Below, piece after piece: positions 54,724 through 63,065 of a stretch of DNA of 64,000 nt. How positions within the stretch are numbered: position 1 is the first letter of the stretch; every line of letters starts with the position of its first letter. Both the position numbers and the translations under genes were made by a program. The notes below the pieces were generated by a model. It saw only the letters and a program-made list of their open reading frames with translations. It did not search any database and had not been told where the DNA came from. The stretch is from Planctomycetaceae bacterium (GTDB lineage: Bacteria; Planctomycetota; Planctomycetia; Planctomycetales; Planctomycetaceae), in the NCBI GenBank assembly GCA_020426505.1, contig JAGQPX010000012.1, positions 124,001 to 188,000 on the forward strand, given 5' to 3'.

Positions 54724-54810
54724 GGGTGGCAGGGTCAGGCCAACGGGATGGCCCTGGTATTGTGCGTCCAAACTTCGGAGCCATCCGCTTCGCTTCTGGC
54801 CCCGCCACCC
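54724..54810. repeat. Dispersed GGGTGGC repeat, copy C
   Basis: The copy runs from GGGTGGC (54724-54730) to GCCACCC (54804-54810), an exact 7-bp inverted boundary. About 15 bp of the two ends pair with only two mismatches. The 3' half is GCCATCCGCTTCGCTTCTG followed by GCCCC. It separates two convergent genes, the oxidoreductase (+) and the TIM barrel (-), a likely place for a two-way terminator. Confidence 0.8.
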
Positions 54811-54844
54811 GAAAACCAAGCTCTGATGCTCCAATAGCTCGGTG

Positions 54845-55777
54845 TCAGACCTTGGCGAGGCACTCTTCAAGATAGCTTCTGGCTGCATTGATCTCTGCGG
54901 TGACGGCCTCGGTGGTGTCGAGGATGGGAATCCCGCGAGGGACGGGGTGCATAAAGATCTCGGTGCGGCCTTGGTAGTTGATGTCCTTGAGGGCGGAGAG
55001 GATGGGCACCCAGTCCAGCGGTCCACGGTGCGGTAACTGCATGAGTTCCTGCTCCTTGGGCAGTTTTTCCATGCAACCCATGCCGTGCTCCCACGCCTGA
55101 ATATGCACCAGACGTTCCCCGAGGTCACGAATCAGTCCGCTGATGATGTCCGTGTCCTGTGGGAGATGGTAGGGAGCCATCGCAATGCCGAGATGTTTCG
55201 ACGGCAGAGCGTCCATCACCTGGCGTTGTGAGTCGGGCGAACTGATGAGTCCGCCACTGTGATTCTCGATGCCGATGGTGATGCCCAGTTCCTCCGCGAC
55301 GTCGACGTGAGGCTTTAGCTTTTCGGCGAATTCATTCACGGAGGACTTGAGTTCCTCCCCCTCCAGATTTTTTGGGCCGCCCGTGTTGCAGATGACCATG
55401 TCCCCGCCGAGTTGTTTGACCAGCCGCATCTCCTCCTGCATGTTGAAGATTCCGTACTTGAAGCAGGTGAAACTACCGAGTTCGACGTGATGCTCGTCAA
55501 GCAGCTGTCGCGTCTGCTCGACCCCCAGTTCGTCGATCTGCTCTCGTTGATTGCCGTGACGTTTGGCCCAGATCTCGACGTAATCGGCGCCGGTCTTTCG
55601 GACCTCCGGCAGGATCTCCGCCAGAGGAGCTTCGCCGTACATGCACGAGGCAACGATGTACCGCAACCGGAATTCCGCGTCCTCGACGGCGCAGAGTGAT
55701 CGCGGAAAGACAGCGGTCGCTGCCGTGGATGCGAGAATTGCGCCGAATTCCCGTCGTGTCAATGAGGTCGGTGTCAT
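54845..55777 (-). CDS. Tat-exported sugar phosphate isomerase/epimerase-like TIM barrel
   Basis: A 310-residue protein from ATG 55777, with GGAG upstream. It begins with a twin-arginine signal (SLTRREFGAILAS), so the mature protein is probably exported with its metal. The xylose-isomerase-like barrel has VEIWAKRHGN, IGIENHSGGL with the Glu ligand, and a His-rich LVHIQAWEHGMGC. It is encoded just downstream of a LuxR-type regulator (37 nt) on the same strand, so it may be under that regulator's operon. A sugar or inositol isomerase is the likely class; the substrate is unknown. Confidence 0.88.
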   Translation of the reverse strand: MTPTSLTRREFGAILASTAATAVFPRSLCAVEDAEFRLRYIVASCMYGEAPLAEILPEVRKTGADYVEIWAKRHGNQREQIDELGVEQTRQLLDEHHVELGSFTCFKYGIFNMQEEMRLVKQLGGDMVICNTGGPKNLEGEELKSSVNEFAEKLKPHVDVAEELGITIGIENHSGGLISSPDSQRQVMDALPSKHLGIAMAPYHLPQDTDIISGLIRDLGERLVHIQAWEHGMGCMEKLPKEQELMQLPHRGPLDWVPILSALKDINYQGRTEIFMHPVPRGIPILDTTEAVTAEINAARSYLEECLAKV

Positions 55778-55814
55778 TACACGCTCCGTTACCTGGGCAG
55801 TGGGTTGTTCTGCC

Positions 55815-56474
55815 CTATGGTAACGCGAGCCCTTCCCGAATGGCATAGCGAGCCAGTTCGACGCGATCGTGAATGCCGAGCCTGCGCATGATGCGGTACT
55901 TGTGACTTTCGATGGCCCGTTCCGACAGGGACATTGTTTTTGAGACTTCCTTGACGCTGTCGCCCCGCACGAGATGTCTCAGGACGGTTGTTTGCCGTCC
56001 GGTCAGCGATGCCAGATAGTCCGCAACTTTGACAACGTACTTCTTTGTGTCCGGTTGATACTCGAGTCGCTCCATCACGTCAGCGGAGAACGCGACGCCC
56101 CCATGGCAGATCGTGCGGAGGCATGCCATCAGCCGATCCGTCGGATCATTTGTCAGCAGAACGCCCGCTGCGTTCAGTCGCAGGGCTTCATCGAGGAACA
56201 CATCTGTCGGGTCATCGGAGAGGAAGACGATCCGAGCAATGGGAAGACGCCTTGCCAGTTCGTCAGCCAGCGTGAAGGCACCTCGTCCGGAGATCTCCAT
56301 GTTGATAAGCACGATCTCCGGCTGATGCTCCAATGCCAGTCGCAACCCGCGATCGGAGTCGGCAGCGGTGAAAACGACCTCCATCTCGCCCGTGGCGACA
56401 ATCTTCTGGGTGAGCCCTTCCACGAACAACGGGTGACCGTCAACGATCGCAATCCTGGACGATGGAGCGTTCAT
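55815..56474 (-). CDS. LuxR-family regulator with a degenerate receiver domain
   Basis: A 219-residue protein from ATG 56474, which follows AAGGAGG at a good distance. The N-terminal receiver fold (about 7-122) has lost key residues: the second acidic-pocket Asp is Gly (IVDGHPLF, residues 10-17), the phospho-acceptor Asp is Asn58 (VLINMEISG), and the conserved Lys is Thr108 (GVLLTND). The Ser of the switch site remains (FLSDD, Ser86). A LuxR/NarL helix-turn-helix (residues 155-215, LTGRQTTVLRHLVRGDSVKE, SERAIESHKYRIMRRLGI) is intact. It should bind DNA without normal phosphorylation, perhaps on a ligand or partner signal. No histidine kinase is nearby. It lies 37 nt before a Tat-exported TIM barrel gene. 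Confidence 0.88.
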   Translation of the reverse strand: MNAPSSRIAIVDGHPLFVEGLTQKIVATGEMEVVFTAADSDRGLRLALEHQPEIVLINMEISGRGAFTLADELARRLPIARIVFLSDDPTDVFLDEALRLNAAGVLLTNDPTDRLMACLRTICHGGVAFSADVMERLEYQPDTKKYVVKVADYLASLTGRQTTVLRHLVRGDSVKEVSKTMSLSERAIESHKYRIMRRLGIHDRVELARYAIREGLALP

Positions 56475-57056
56475 CGCTGCCTCCTTGTGCTGAGTTGCTG
56501 GAGATGTGAAGTGTTCGAAGATGACTACACCCCTGAGTCGACCTGGGGGGCAGCCCGCGTGAGGCTCGCCGATCCGGGAATCCGTCACGGTGACATTTGT
56601 TTACTAATCCTCAATTGGCAGATTAAGAGATGAGGCTCGACTAATCAAGCACATTCGATGAATCCGCAGCGGTTCCTCGTGAAAATGCGTGTTGAGAAGG
56701 CGATGGAGATCGCATCGTCGCAGGCAATTACTATCGCGTTAACTCACGGTGAAGCAACGAACCCCGACGATCTGCGTAGGATCACGCAGCGAGGCAGTCT
56801 CACTCTCGTTCGCGTGTCCTCTCTGCATGTTGGTCAAATCAGGGAGAGCAGCATGATCTGCGCTTGCACGTTCGTTGCGAGGTACTTCTACGCCGTTCAT
56901 CACACAAGCAAACAGACCACCCGACACGATTGAGCCGAAGATTGAAATCCCGCGCGGTGTCGAGTACCGTGATGAATCCGGCTGGTTGACTATTCCCCGC
57001 GCCGGAGGCCTTATTCATCCGATCCTGCCTTCAGACAAGACGTTAGGAACTGCACC
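56475..57056. other. Divergent intergenic stretch between the LuxR-type and isomerase genes
   Basis: About 580 nt without a gene I can support. A 91-codon frame at 56658-56933 starts well but has no recognisable domain or ribosome binding site. No palindrome or repeat stands out. It probably holds promoters for both genes. Confidence 0.55.
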
Positions 57057-58058
57057 ATGGGACGCCCGGTCACCCTGTTCACAGGCCAGTGGGCCGATCT
57101 GCCGATCGAGGAACTCTGCAAAAAGGCCAAAGCCTTCGGTTACGACGGCGTCGAACTCGCCTGCTGGGGTGACCACTTTGAGGTCGACAAAGCCCTCTCG
57201 GACGACACTTACTGCGCGAAGAAGCGCGACCTGCTCGAAAAGCACGACCTCAAGCTGTTCGCCATCTCGAACCACCTCGTCGGACAGGCTGTGCTCGACA
57301 ACATCGACGAACGGCATCGGGCCATCCTGCCCGAGCATGTGTGGGGCGACGGAGACCCCGCGGGTGTACGCGAGCGGTCGATCGAAGAGATGAAGAACAC
57401 CGCCCGCGCCGCTCAGAAGCTCGGCATCGGCGTCGTCAACGGCTTCACCGGCAGCAGCATCTGGCATCTTATCTATGACTTCCCCCCCGTCCCACGCAGC
57501 ATGATCGACGCCGGGTATCAACTCCTCGCAGACTTGTGGAACCCGATCCTTGATGTCTTTCAGGAGTGCGGAATCAAGTTCGCGCTGGAAGTGCACCCGA
57601 CAGAGATCGCCTTCGACATCTATTCCTCAGAACTCGCACTGCAGGCACTCGATCACCGCGAAGAGTTTGGCTTCAACTTCGATCCGAGCCACCTCATCTG
57701 GCAGGGGGTCGATCCGGTCGAGTTCATTCGAGCGTTCCCGGATCGCATCTATCACGTCCACATGAAGGATGCAGCGGTCACGCTCAATGGCAAGACCGGC
57801 ATTCTCACCAGTCACTTGCCGTTCGGCGATCCCCGGCGCGGCTGGGACTTCCGCAGTGTCGGTCGTGGTGGCGTGCGGTTCGAGGAGATCATTCGTGCTC
57901 TCAACGCCGCTGGCTACCCTCAGGACATGCCGCTCTCGGTCGAATGGGAAGACTCCGGCATGGACCGCGAATCAGGGGCCGAAGAGGCAGCACAGTTCTG
58001 CAAGAACGTCGACTTCGCCCCCTCCGGTCGCCGCTTCGATGCGGCCTTCGAGGATTAA
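57057..58058 (+). CDS. Sugar phosphate isomerase/epimerase
   Basis: A 333-residue cytoplasmic TIM barrel of the xylose-isomerase-like superfamily. The metal-binding carboxylates and His are visible: Glu in [15 protein letters not shown], Asp in [11 protein letters not shown], His in [10 protein letters not shown] and Glu in [18 protein letters not shown] stands before the ATG. Members isomerise or epimerise sugars, inosose or hydroxypyruvate-like compounds. It is probably monocistronic; a repeat copy begins 10 nt after its stop and a strong bidirectional hairpin lies 131 nt after it. Confidence 0.93.
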   Translation: MGRPVTLFTGQWADLPIEELCKKAKAFGYDGVELACWGDHFEVDKALSDDTYCAKKRDLLEKHDLKLFAISNHLVGQAVLDNIDERHRAILPEHVWGDGDPAGVRERSIEEMKNTARAAQKLGIGVVNGFTGSSIWHLIYDFPPVPRSMIDAGYQLLADLWNPILDVFQECGIKFALEVHPTEIAFDIYSSELALQALDHREEFGFNFDPSHLIWQGVDPVEFIRAFPDRIYHVHMKDAAVTLNGKTGILTSHLPFGDPRRGWDFRSVGRGGVRFEEIIRALNAAGYPQDMPLSVEWEDSGMDRESGAEEAAQFCKNVDFAPSGRRFDAAFED

Positions 58059-58067
58059 AGAGCAGAT

Positions 58068-58148
58068 GGGTGGCCGGATCTGGACCGAAGGAAAGACCCG
58101 GTCGTCGATCGCGCAGGGCCATCCGCTCCGCTTCTGACCCTGCCACCC
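58068..58148. repeat. Dispersed GGGTGGC repeat, copy D
   Basis: The copy begins with GGGTGGC 10 nt after the isomerase stop and ends with GCCACCC (58142-58148). The 3' half is GCCATCCGCTCCGCTTCTG followed by ACCCT. It and copy C are the best preserved. Lying directly behind a stop codon, it could act as transcription terminator or 3' end stabiliser. Confidence 0.8.
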
Positions 58149-58188
58149 ACGGATTCGTTCTTGGACGATTGATCATTCATCAACGAAG

Positions 58189-58222
58189 AAACGGTCAGTT
58201 CCCCTATGAGAACTGACCGTTT
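58189..58222. terminator. Bidirectional intrinsic-like terminator
   Basis: AAACGGTCAGTTC (58189-58201) and its exact reverse complement (58210-58222) form a 13-bp stem with an 8-nt loop. It lies between the convergent isomerase (+) and small secreted protein (-) genes, with A/T-ended arms on both strands, so it can serve both. The run of T after the stem is short. Confidence 0.75.
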
Positions 58223-58252
58223 GAGTGTCAATCGTCAGGACAGGTCAGCGAC

Positions 58253-58744
58253 TCAGTATCCACCGAAGTACGGTGAGTTCGATCCAGCCGGTGGGTAATT
58301 GGTGCTGGCTGGTGTCGTGTTGAACTGGATCGGTCCGTACTGGTTTGACGGAGCGACATAGTTGGTGTTGTAGGGACGGTACGGCGTCACGGTCGGCTGA
58401 TAGACGGGGGCCGGTCGATACCCGATTCCCGTGCCACACTGGCCGTTGGGGCAGTAATTAGACTGGAAGGTCCCGCACTGACCATTCACACAGGACGAAG
58501 TCGTCGGCACGTAACTCGGAGTCGTGTAGCAGCGACCGTTTGTGCAAAAGGTGCCTGTGTTGCCATACTGAGCGACGGGCCGGTAGGCGTTCGGAGCGTA
58601 GTAGTTCGGACGGAACGGGGCGAACAAGTTGAGGAACGCGGTCTGCTGCGGTGCGTCAGCTGTGGTCTCATCAGCGTGGACAGCGTCCACGGGCAGCAGT
58701 GTCACGAGGGTCAAACCGAGGATTGTGGAAGCGAACTTGGTCAT
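58253..58744 (-). CDS. Small secreted protein with repeated CxNGxC motifs
   Basis: A 163-residue protein from ATG 58744, with GGAGAGA upstream and a signal peptide (MTKFASTILGLTLVTLLPVDA, cut after AHA). The mature part is rich in Tyr, Asn, Pro, Gly and Thr and has three short Cys motifs, FCTNGRC, SCVNGQC and YCPNGQC, which may form disulphide loops. The end has PYRPYNTNYVAPSN-like Tyr-Pro repeats. The composition suggests a surface or matrix protein. I recognise no family. It is flanked by a strong terminator and stands alone. Confidence 0.75.
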   Translation of the reverse strand: MTKFASTILGLTLVTLLPVDAVHADETTADAPQQTAFLNLFAPFRPNYYAPNAYRPVAQYGNTGTFCTNGRCYTTPSYVPTTSSCVNGQCGTFQSNYCPNGQCGTGIGYRPAPVYQPTVTPYRPYNTNYVAPSNQYGPIQFNTTPASTNYPPAGSNSPYFGGY

Positions 58745-59119
58745 TATCTGTCTCTCCATGAGCTGAAGTTTCAGTCTCCTGTGATGCAATGCGGCGGAAG
58801 TGCAGCCGCGGGAAGTGAAGGCACAGAAGAGCTTGAATCGTTCGGACGTCTTGCTCGGAAACAGATCTGATGTCTTGTCAGGTCACGCCGGAGAGAATTG
58901 GCATTCGGCGTGCCAATGTGGTCATTATTTCTGCAAGTTGAAGTGTGATGCCCACTTGCTGACTTTACGGGCGCGCTCAGCGTCGCAATCACCTGTGGTC
59001 AACTTCACACGAGGTGTGATCGAAGTGAATGCACGCTGGAGGTACCAGATCGGGACATTCCAGATTTGAGATCTGAAATTGCAGATTGTGCAAATCGAGA
59101 TTGCGGCTGATGAATGACA
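58745..59119. other. Intergenic stretch before the zinc-ribbon membrane protein gene
   Basis: No gene is recognised. A short near-palindromic AT-rich stretch (ATTTGAGATCTGAAAT, about 59060-59080) is the only notable feature; it could be a chance or a decayed repeat. The promoter of the small Cys-motif protein must lie here. Confidence 0.5.
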
Positions 59120-59734
59120 TCATGGGCCGGCTATCACCCAAAAGAGACCACCGACGAAGATGAGTCCGCCAGCAACGAGAAAGAAAGCGGAGAGCAGTGC
59201 AAAGACAATCGCGTGTTTGGCATTTCGCCAGTGTTTGAAGGTGTAGTAGAACTCGATGCCTGGATAGTAGTGGGCATCAAACCAGGAACGACCGTCGTCG
59301 TACATGATCGTCAAGATCCAGGATCTCCAAACGACGGCACACAGCATCCCCGCACAGCAGAGTAGAAAGCCGGCGAGCATGGGGTGTCCCAACAACACAA
59401 GAAACACGGTGAGGCCGACACTTGACGCGAAGATGGTCAAAGCCATTTTCGTCGTGTTCGCGTCGATGGGCGGTCCAGGATTCCACTGAGGCCGTTCGCC
59501 TCGCTCCAGCCGTGGCGAGACATCAGGATCAGGCTCGTCGCGTGATCGCCGCAAGCGCTCGACCTTGACCTTCGGGGGGAGTTGACGGCGATGGTTGGTG
59601 CTGGACCGCTTTCGACGAACCGGTATCAATCCATCACAACGCGGGCAAAGGACTCCAGCCTCATCGATCGAACTTCGCATGACCGTGACACGAACTTCGC
59701 AATGTGGACACGTCACTTTGGCTCGCTTCGCCAT
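59120..59734 (-). CDS. Zinc-ribbon membrane protein of unknown function
   Basis: A 204-residue protein. CPHC (residues 9-12) and CPRC (30-33) form a probable zinc ribbon, followed by a basic, Arg/Lys-rich linker and a polar segment, then membrane helices at about 96-138 and 173-200. No enzymatic motif is seen. The ATG lies 3 nt after the stop of the PVC haem protein gene, so the two are translated together; it may assist that protein, but this is inferred. Other such proteins with a CxxC pair at the N-terminus and C-terminal helices are common in planctomycetes. Confidence 0.82.
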   Translation of the reverse strand: MAKRAKVTCPHCEVRVTVMRSSIDEAGVLCPRCDGLIPVRRKRSSTNHRRQLPPKVKVERLRRSRDEPDPDVSPRLERGERPQWNPGPPIDANTTKMALTIFASSVGLTVFLVLLGHPMLAGFLLCCAGMLCAVVWRSWILTIMYDDGRSWFDAHYYPGIEFYYTFKHWRNAKHAIVFALLSAFFLVAGGLIFVGGLFWVIAGP

Positions 59735-59737
59735 GAA

Positions 59738-62700
59738 TCAATGCTGCGGTGCACCAGGCAGGATTCTCGCCTCCGGATCACTCGGCGGTTTGTCGAGAGC
59801 AAGGAAGGCGAACAGGTCTGCGATCTCCTGGGGGGTGAGTTGCTTCTCCAGTTGCTCGGGCATCATCGAGACTTCGCTGACCTTGTATTCTTCGATCTGA
59901 TCACGCGGGATTGTCTCCGTTTTGCCGCCCTGTATCTTGAGTACGACCCGCTGGTCACTTTCCTCGACGGCGAGTCCGGTCAGCACGCGGCCATCCGTTG
60001 TGACGAGGATGCGTGCCTGATACCCCGGTCCGATGACCGCTGATGGGTCGAAGACGTTCGTAAGCAGTTGCAGCCAGTTGTTGCGACCGTTGCGGGTGAT
60101 GTCCGGCCCCACTTCTGCTCCCTCGCCGTAGATCTTGTGACACTGCGCACACACCTTCTTGAAGGCCAGCGCCCCCCGCTCCGCATCCCCCGGCGTCCCA
60201 TGCAGAAAGTCACGCATCCGATTGATCGTCTGCTGTTGATCCCCCCGCCGCCCAGTCCGCACCTGACCATACACCTTCGCGACCAACTTCTGCAATTCTT
60301 CATCCTTGAACGATGCGACCCGCGCGATCTGATTGAGGTTGAGCGCATCCTTGTCGACCTGTTTGGCGTGGATCGCCTTGAGCAACGCTCTACTCCAAGC
60401 TGCTCGCTGCGTGAGGACTTCAATCGCTTTTGGTTTTACGTCGGAGTCGAGTTTACTGAAGTGAGAGAGCAGTATTTCGCCTAACCCTGGTTCCTTGAAA
60501 TGTCCCAAGTTGTCAACCATCGCTGCGACGAGGAGACCATTGGTGGATTCAGTCGAAAACACCCGATCTGTCATCGCCAAGACGAGGTCATCCTGAATGT
60601 CAATGAGAGTTCGCAGCGACTCGATTCGCTCAGCAATCGAGAACTTCTCACTGGCAAACCGAGACTGAAGCTGCGTGACCGCATCGTGATCGCCCCACAG
60701 TGCCTTTAGCAGAGTGACTTCGTTTGCATAAATCAGTTCTTCCTCAGGGGTGAGTGCAGGTTCCAAACTCTTACGGATCGCCGCAAGCATGCCTCCCGGA
60801 AACCGACCTCCACGCACTCCGGAAATGAGTTCAAGGAGGCACCTCTGCTTGAGTTCACCCGAAACCTCATCCGATGTGATTACTTCTCCAATCACCGAGC
60901 CAATCTCAGTGCCACTCGATTGTGGGGAGTCCATCAAGACAGCGACCATACGTGGCAGCAGCTCTCCCAACTCGCCGAGGGGATACGGATTGATCATTGT
61001 GCCGGTTGGAGGTTGCCTTTCCTGCAGAACCTGAAGGAGAACTTCGGGATGCTGCATCAGAGTTGGCTTCACGCCTTCCCAGACAACGTGCTTAACAGTG
61101 CGATCAATGTTGCCATGTCCCACAATTGCCAGCAGATAAGCGATGCCATGTGCATCATCAATTTGATAGCTGCGATGTCCCGACGATTTGATCAGGTTGC
61201 GGGCAAGAATCGCGCGATTCAAGGACAATCGCATATAATGCTCGACCTCAGATTCATTCATCTTCACTTCGGCGAGGGGCAACGTCCAGAAGGGGGCGCC
61301 CAACTCGCCTACCGCCATCAAGTCGAAATGCTCCTCGGTGAGTCGATTCCGCAACGTTCGCAAGGCCCATGGGGCCAGTTTGGGGAAACCTTTTCCTTCG
61401 AGGAGGGTTTTCGTAGTCAGATTGATACCCGATGTCACAATCTGGAATCTGCGAAGCTGTTCTTCAGATGATGCATTCGAATGATCAATCGGCTTGAAGT
61501 CCATGAGCCGACGTGCCAATTGGTTTTCGTCGTCTGGAGCGGAGATGCGTTCTGTCAGCAGCCTCTGTGCTGTCTCCCGGTAGTACACATTCGGATCGCC
61601 CAGCAGTGCGATCAGTTCGTCGTCAGACTTTGTCGTCAGGTCAAACGGCTGTGCGTGTGGCGTGTCCTTGTATCTCACGCGGTAGAGGCGGCCTTTGACG
61701 CGTTCGATGCCTTCGGGGTCGGCGTTGGCGTCCTGGTAGCAGTGGTATCGGTCGTACCAGTCGAGGATGTACAAGCAACCGTCCGGGCCGACCTTCTGCA
61801 CGACCGGCATGAACCAGGCGTCGTTCGCGGTGAGGAAGTCGGCCAGTTTGGGGTTGTCGGGGTCGCCCGTCTTGCGGATGAGACCGTACTCATCGTTGTC
61901 CCATGCTCCCGGTTTGGGGGGGAAGCCGGGGTGTGGTTTGCCTTTGTAGGTCGAGCCGTGTCGCTCGGCGATGTCGGCATTGATGCAGCCGCCGTGGATG
62001 TTGCCCATGTAGAGCACGCCCCGGTACTCCTCCGGGTAGGCGTCACTGTCGAACCACGTGATGCCGCAGTAGGCCGCCTTCTGGTGTTTGTGCTCGACGA
62101 TGGACCCCATCGGCCATGTGTGTGGCGGGTAGGGTCCGCCCTGACGGATGTAGTAGCCAGTCTCGACGATGTGCCACAGGTGATCGATCACACAGGCGGA
62201 GATGAAGAACTCGCCGTCCTCATTGATGGCGATGCCCCATGGGTTACTCGTGCCCTCTGCGAAGATCTCAAACTTGCGCGTCCGCGGATGGATACGGAAC
62301 ATCGCACAGGTGAACTTCCAGCCGGGATGCTCAGGGGCGTAGTTCGGGTTCGTCTCGGAATACTTCACATCGCAGTAGTTAAACACGCCGTTGAGTCCGT
62401 ACAGCCAGCCGTCTGGTCCCCACGTGAGCGAGTTGGGCAACTCGTGTGTGTCGGTGCGTCCAAAGCCGGTGACGACTGTTTCGATCTTGTCTGCTTTCAG
62501 GTCGCCGTCCGTGTCCCGCATGAACAGGATGTCAGGCGAGTTGGCAACCCACACCCCGCCGTAGCCGACCGCGATGCCCGAAGGAATATTCAGCCCGTCT
62601 GCAAACACGGTCGTCTTGTCGACCTTGCCGTCACCATCCGTGTCTTCGAGGACCTTGACCCGGTCACGCCCCGGACCGGGCGACTTGCGTGGGTACTCCA

Positions 62701-62959
62701 GACTCTCCGTGATCCAGAACCGTCCCTTTTCATCAATGCACATGGCGACCGGATTCACGACGTCCGGCTCTGCTGAGACGATTTCGACGGAGAACCCTTC
62801 AGGCACAGTCATCTTCGCCACCGCCTCCTCCGGCGACAACGGCGGTCCCGGCGGCCGATCATGACGACGTGGTGTCTCTAGTCTTTGGGCGTGAGAAGTC
62901 CCCACGATGACAAGAACCAAGACAGGAACAGCGGCCAGACTCCAGAGCGACTTCAGCAT
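59738..62959 (-). CDS. PVC-type haem-binding CxxCH protein, second in window
   Basis: A 1073-residue secreted protein from ATG 62959 (a longer frame to 63142 lacks a plausible signal). Signal peptide LWSLAAVPVLVLVIVGTSHA. The N-terminal half is a sorbosone dehydrogenase-like propeller with DTDGDGKVDKTTVFADGLNI and DTDGDLKADKIETVV calcium-type loops and a EEYRGVLYMGNIHGGCINAD block; then HEAT-like repeats, then a c-type haem at CAQCH (Cys937 to His941), with VGPDITRNGRNNWLQLLTNV after it, and a C-terminal EKQLTPQEIADLFAFL. It is the paralogue of the protein at 35032-38058. Periplasmic oxidation coupled to cytochrome is inferred. It is co-directional with nadB (106 nt away). Confidence 0.92.
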   Translation of the reverse strand: MLKSLWSLAAVPVLVLVIVGTSHAQRLETPRRHDRPPGPPLSPEEAVAKMTVPEGFSVEIVSAEPDVVNPVAMCIDEKGRFWITESLEYPRKSPGPGRDRVKVLEDTDGDGKVDKTTVFADGLNIPSGIAVGYGGVWVANSPDILFMRDTDGDLKADKIETVVTGFGRTDTHELPNSLTWGPDGWLYGLNGVFNYCDVKYSETNPNYAPEHPGWKFTCAMFRIHPRTRKFEIFAEGTSNPWGIAINEDGEFFISACVIDHLWHIVETGYYIRQGGPYPPHTWPMGSIVEHKHQKAAYCGITWFDSDAYPEEYRGVLYMGNIHGGCINADIAERHGSTYKGKPHPGFPPKPGAWDNDEYGLIRKTGDPDNPKLADFLTANDAWFMPVVQKVGPDGCLYILDWYDRYHCYQDANADPEGIERVKGRLYRVRYKDTPHAQPFDLTTKSDDELIALLGDPNVYYRETAQRLLTERISAPDDENQLARRLMDFKPIDHSNASSEEQLRRFQIVTSGINLTTKTLLEGKGFPKLAPWALRTLRNRLTEEHFDLMAVGELGAPFWTLPLAEVKMNESEVEHYMRLSLNRAILARNLIKSSGHRSYQIDDAHGIAYLLAIVGHGNIDRTVKHVVWEGVKPTLMQHPEVLLQVLQERQPPTGTMINPYPLGELGELLPRMVAVLMDSPQSSGTEIGSVIGEVITSDEVSGELKQRCLLELISGVRGGRFPGGMLAAIRKSLEPALTPEEELIYANEVTLLKALWGDHDAVTQLQSRFASEKFSIAERIESLRTLIDIQDDLVLAMTDRVFSTESTNGLLVAAMVDNLGHFKEPGLGEILLSHFSKLDSDVKPKAIEVLTQRAAWSRALLKAIHAKQVDKDALNLNQIARVASFKDEELQKLVAKVYGQVRTGRRGDQQQTINRMRDFLHGTPGDAERGALAFKKVCAQCHKIYGEGAEVGPDITRNGRNNWLQLLTNVFDPSAVIGPGYQARILVTTDGRVLTGLAVEESDQRVVLKIQGGKTETIPRDQIEEYKVSEVSMMPEQLEKQLTPQEIADLFAFLALDKPPSDPEARILPGAPQH

Positions 62960-63065
62960 GAAAATGCGCCTTGCACGAATGCAGGATTTGAGACAGTGAC
63001 AAAGAACTCCCACGAGAAGAGTCCCTGATGGTGAACACTGGCGAGACGAATGGCAAGTTCGCAAC

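Noticed and set aside
56658..56933. A 91-codon frame in the 580-nt divergent gap
   Set aside because: No ribosome binding site, no motif, and stop-free length is plausible by chance at this GC content.
61481..62776. A 431-codon plus-strand frame opposite the second PVC haem protein gene
   Set aside because: The minus strand encodes recognisable propeller motifs throughout; the plus frame is Val/Arg-rich antisense with no domain.
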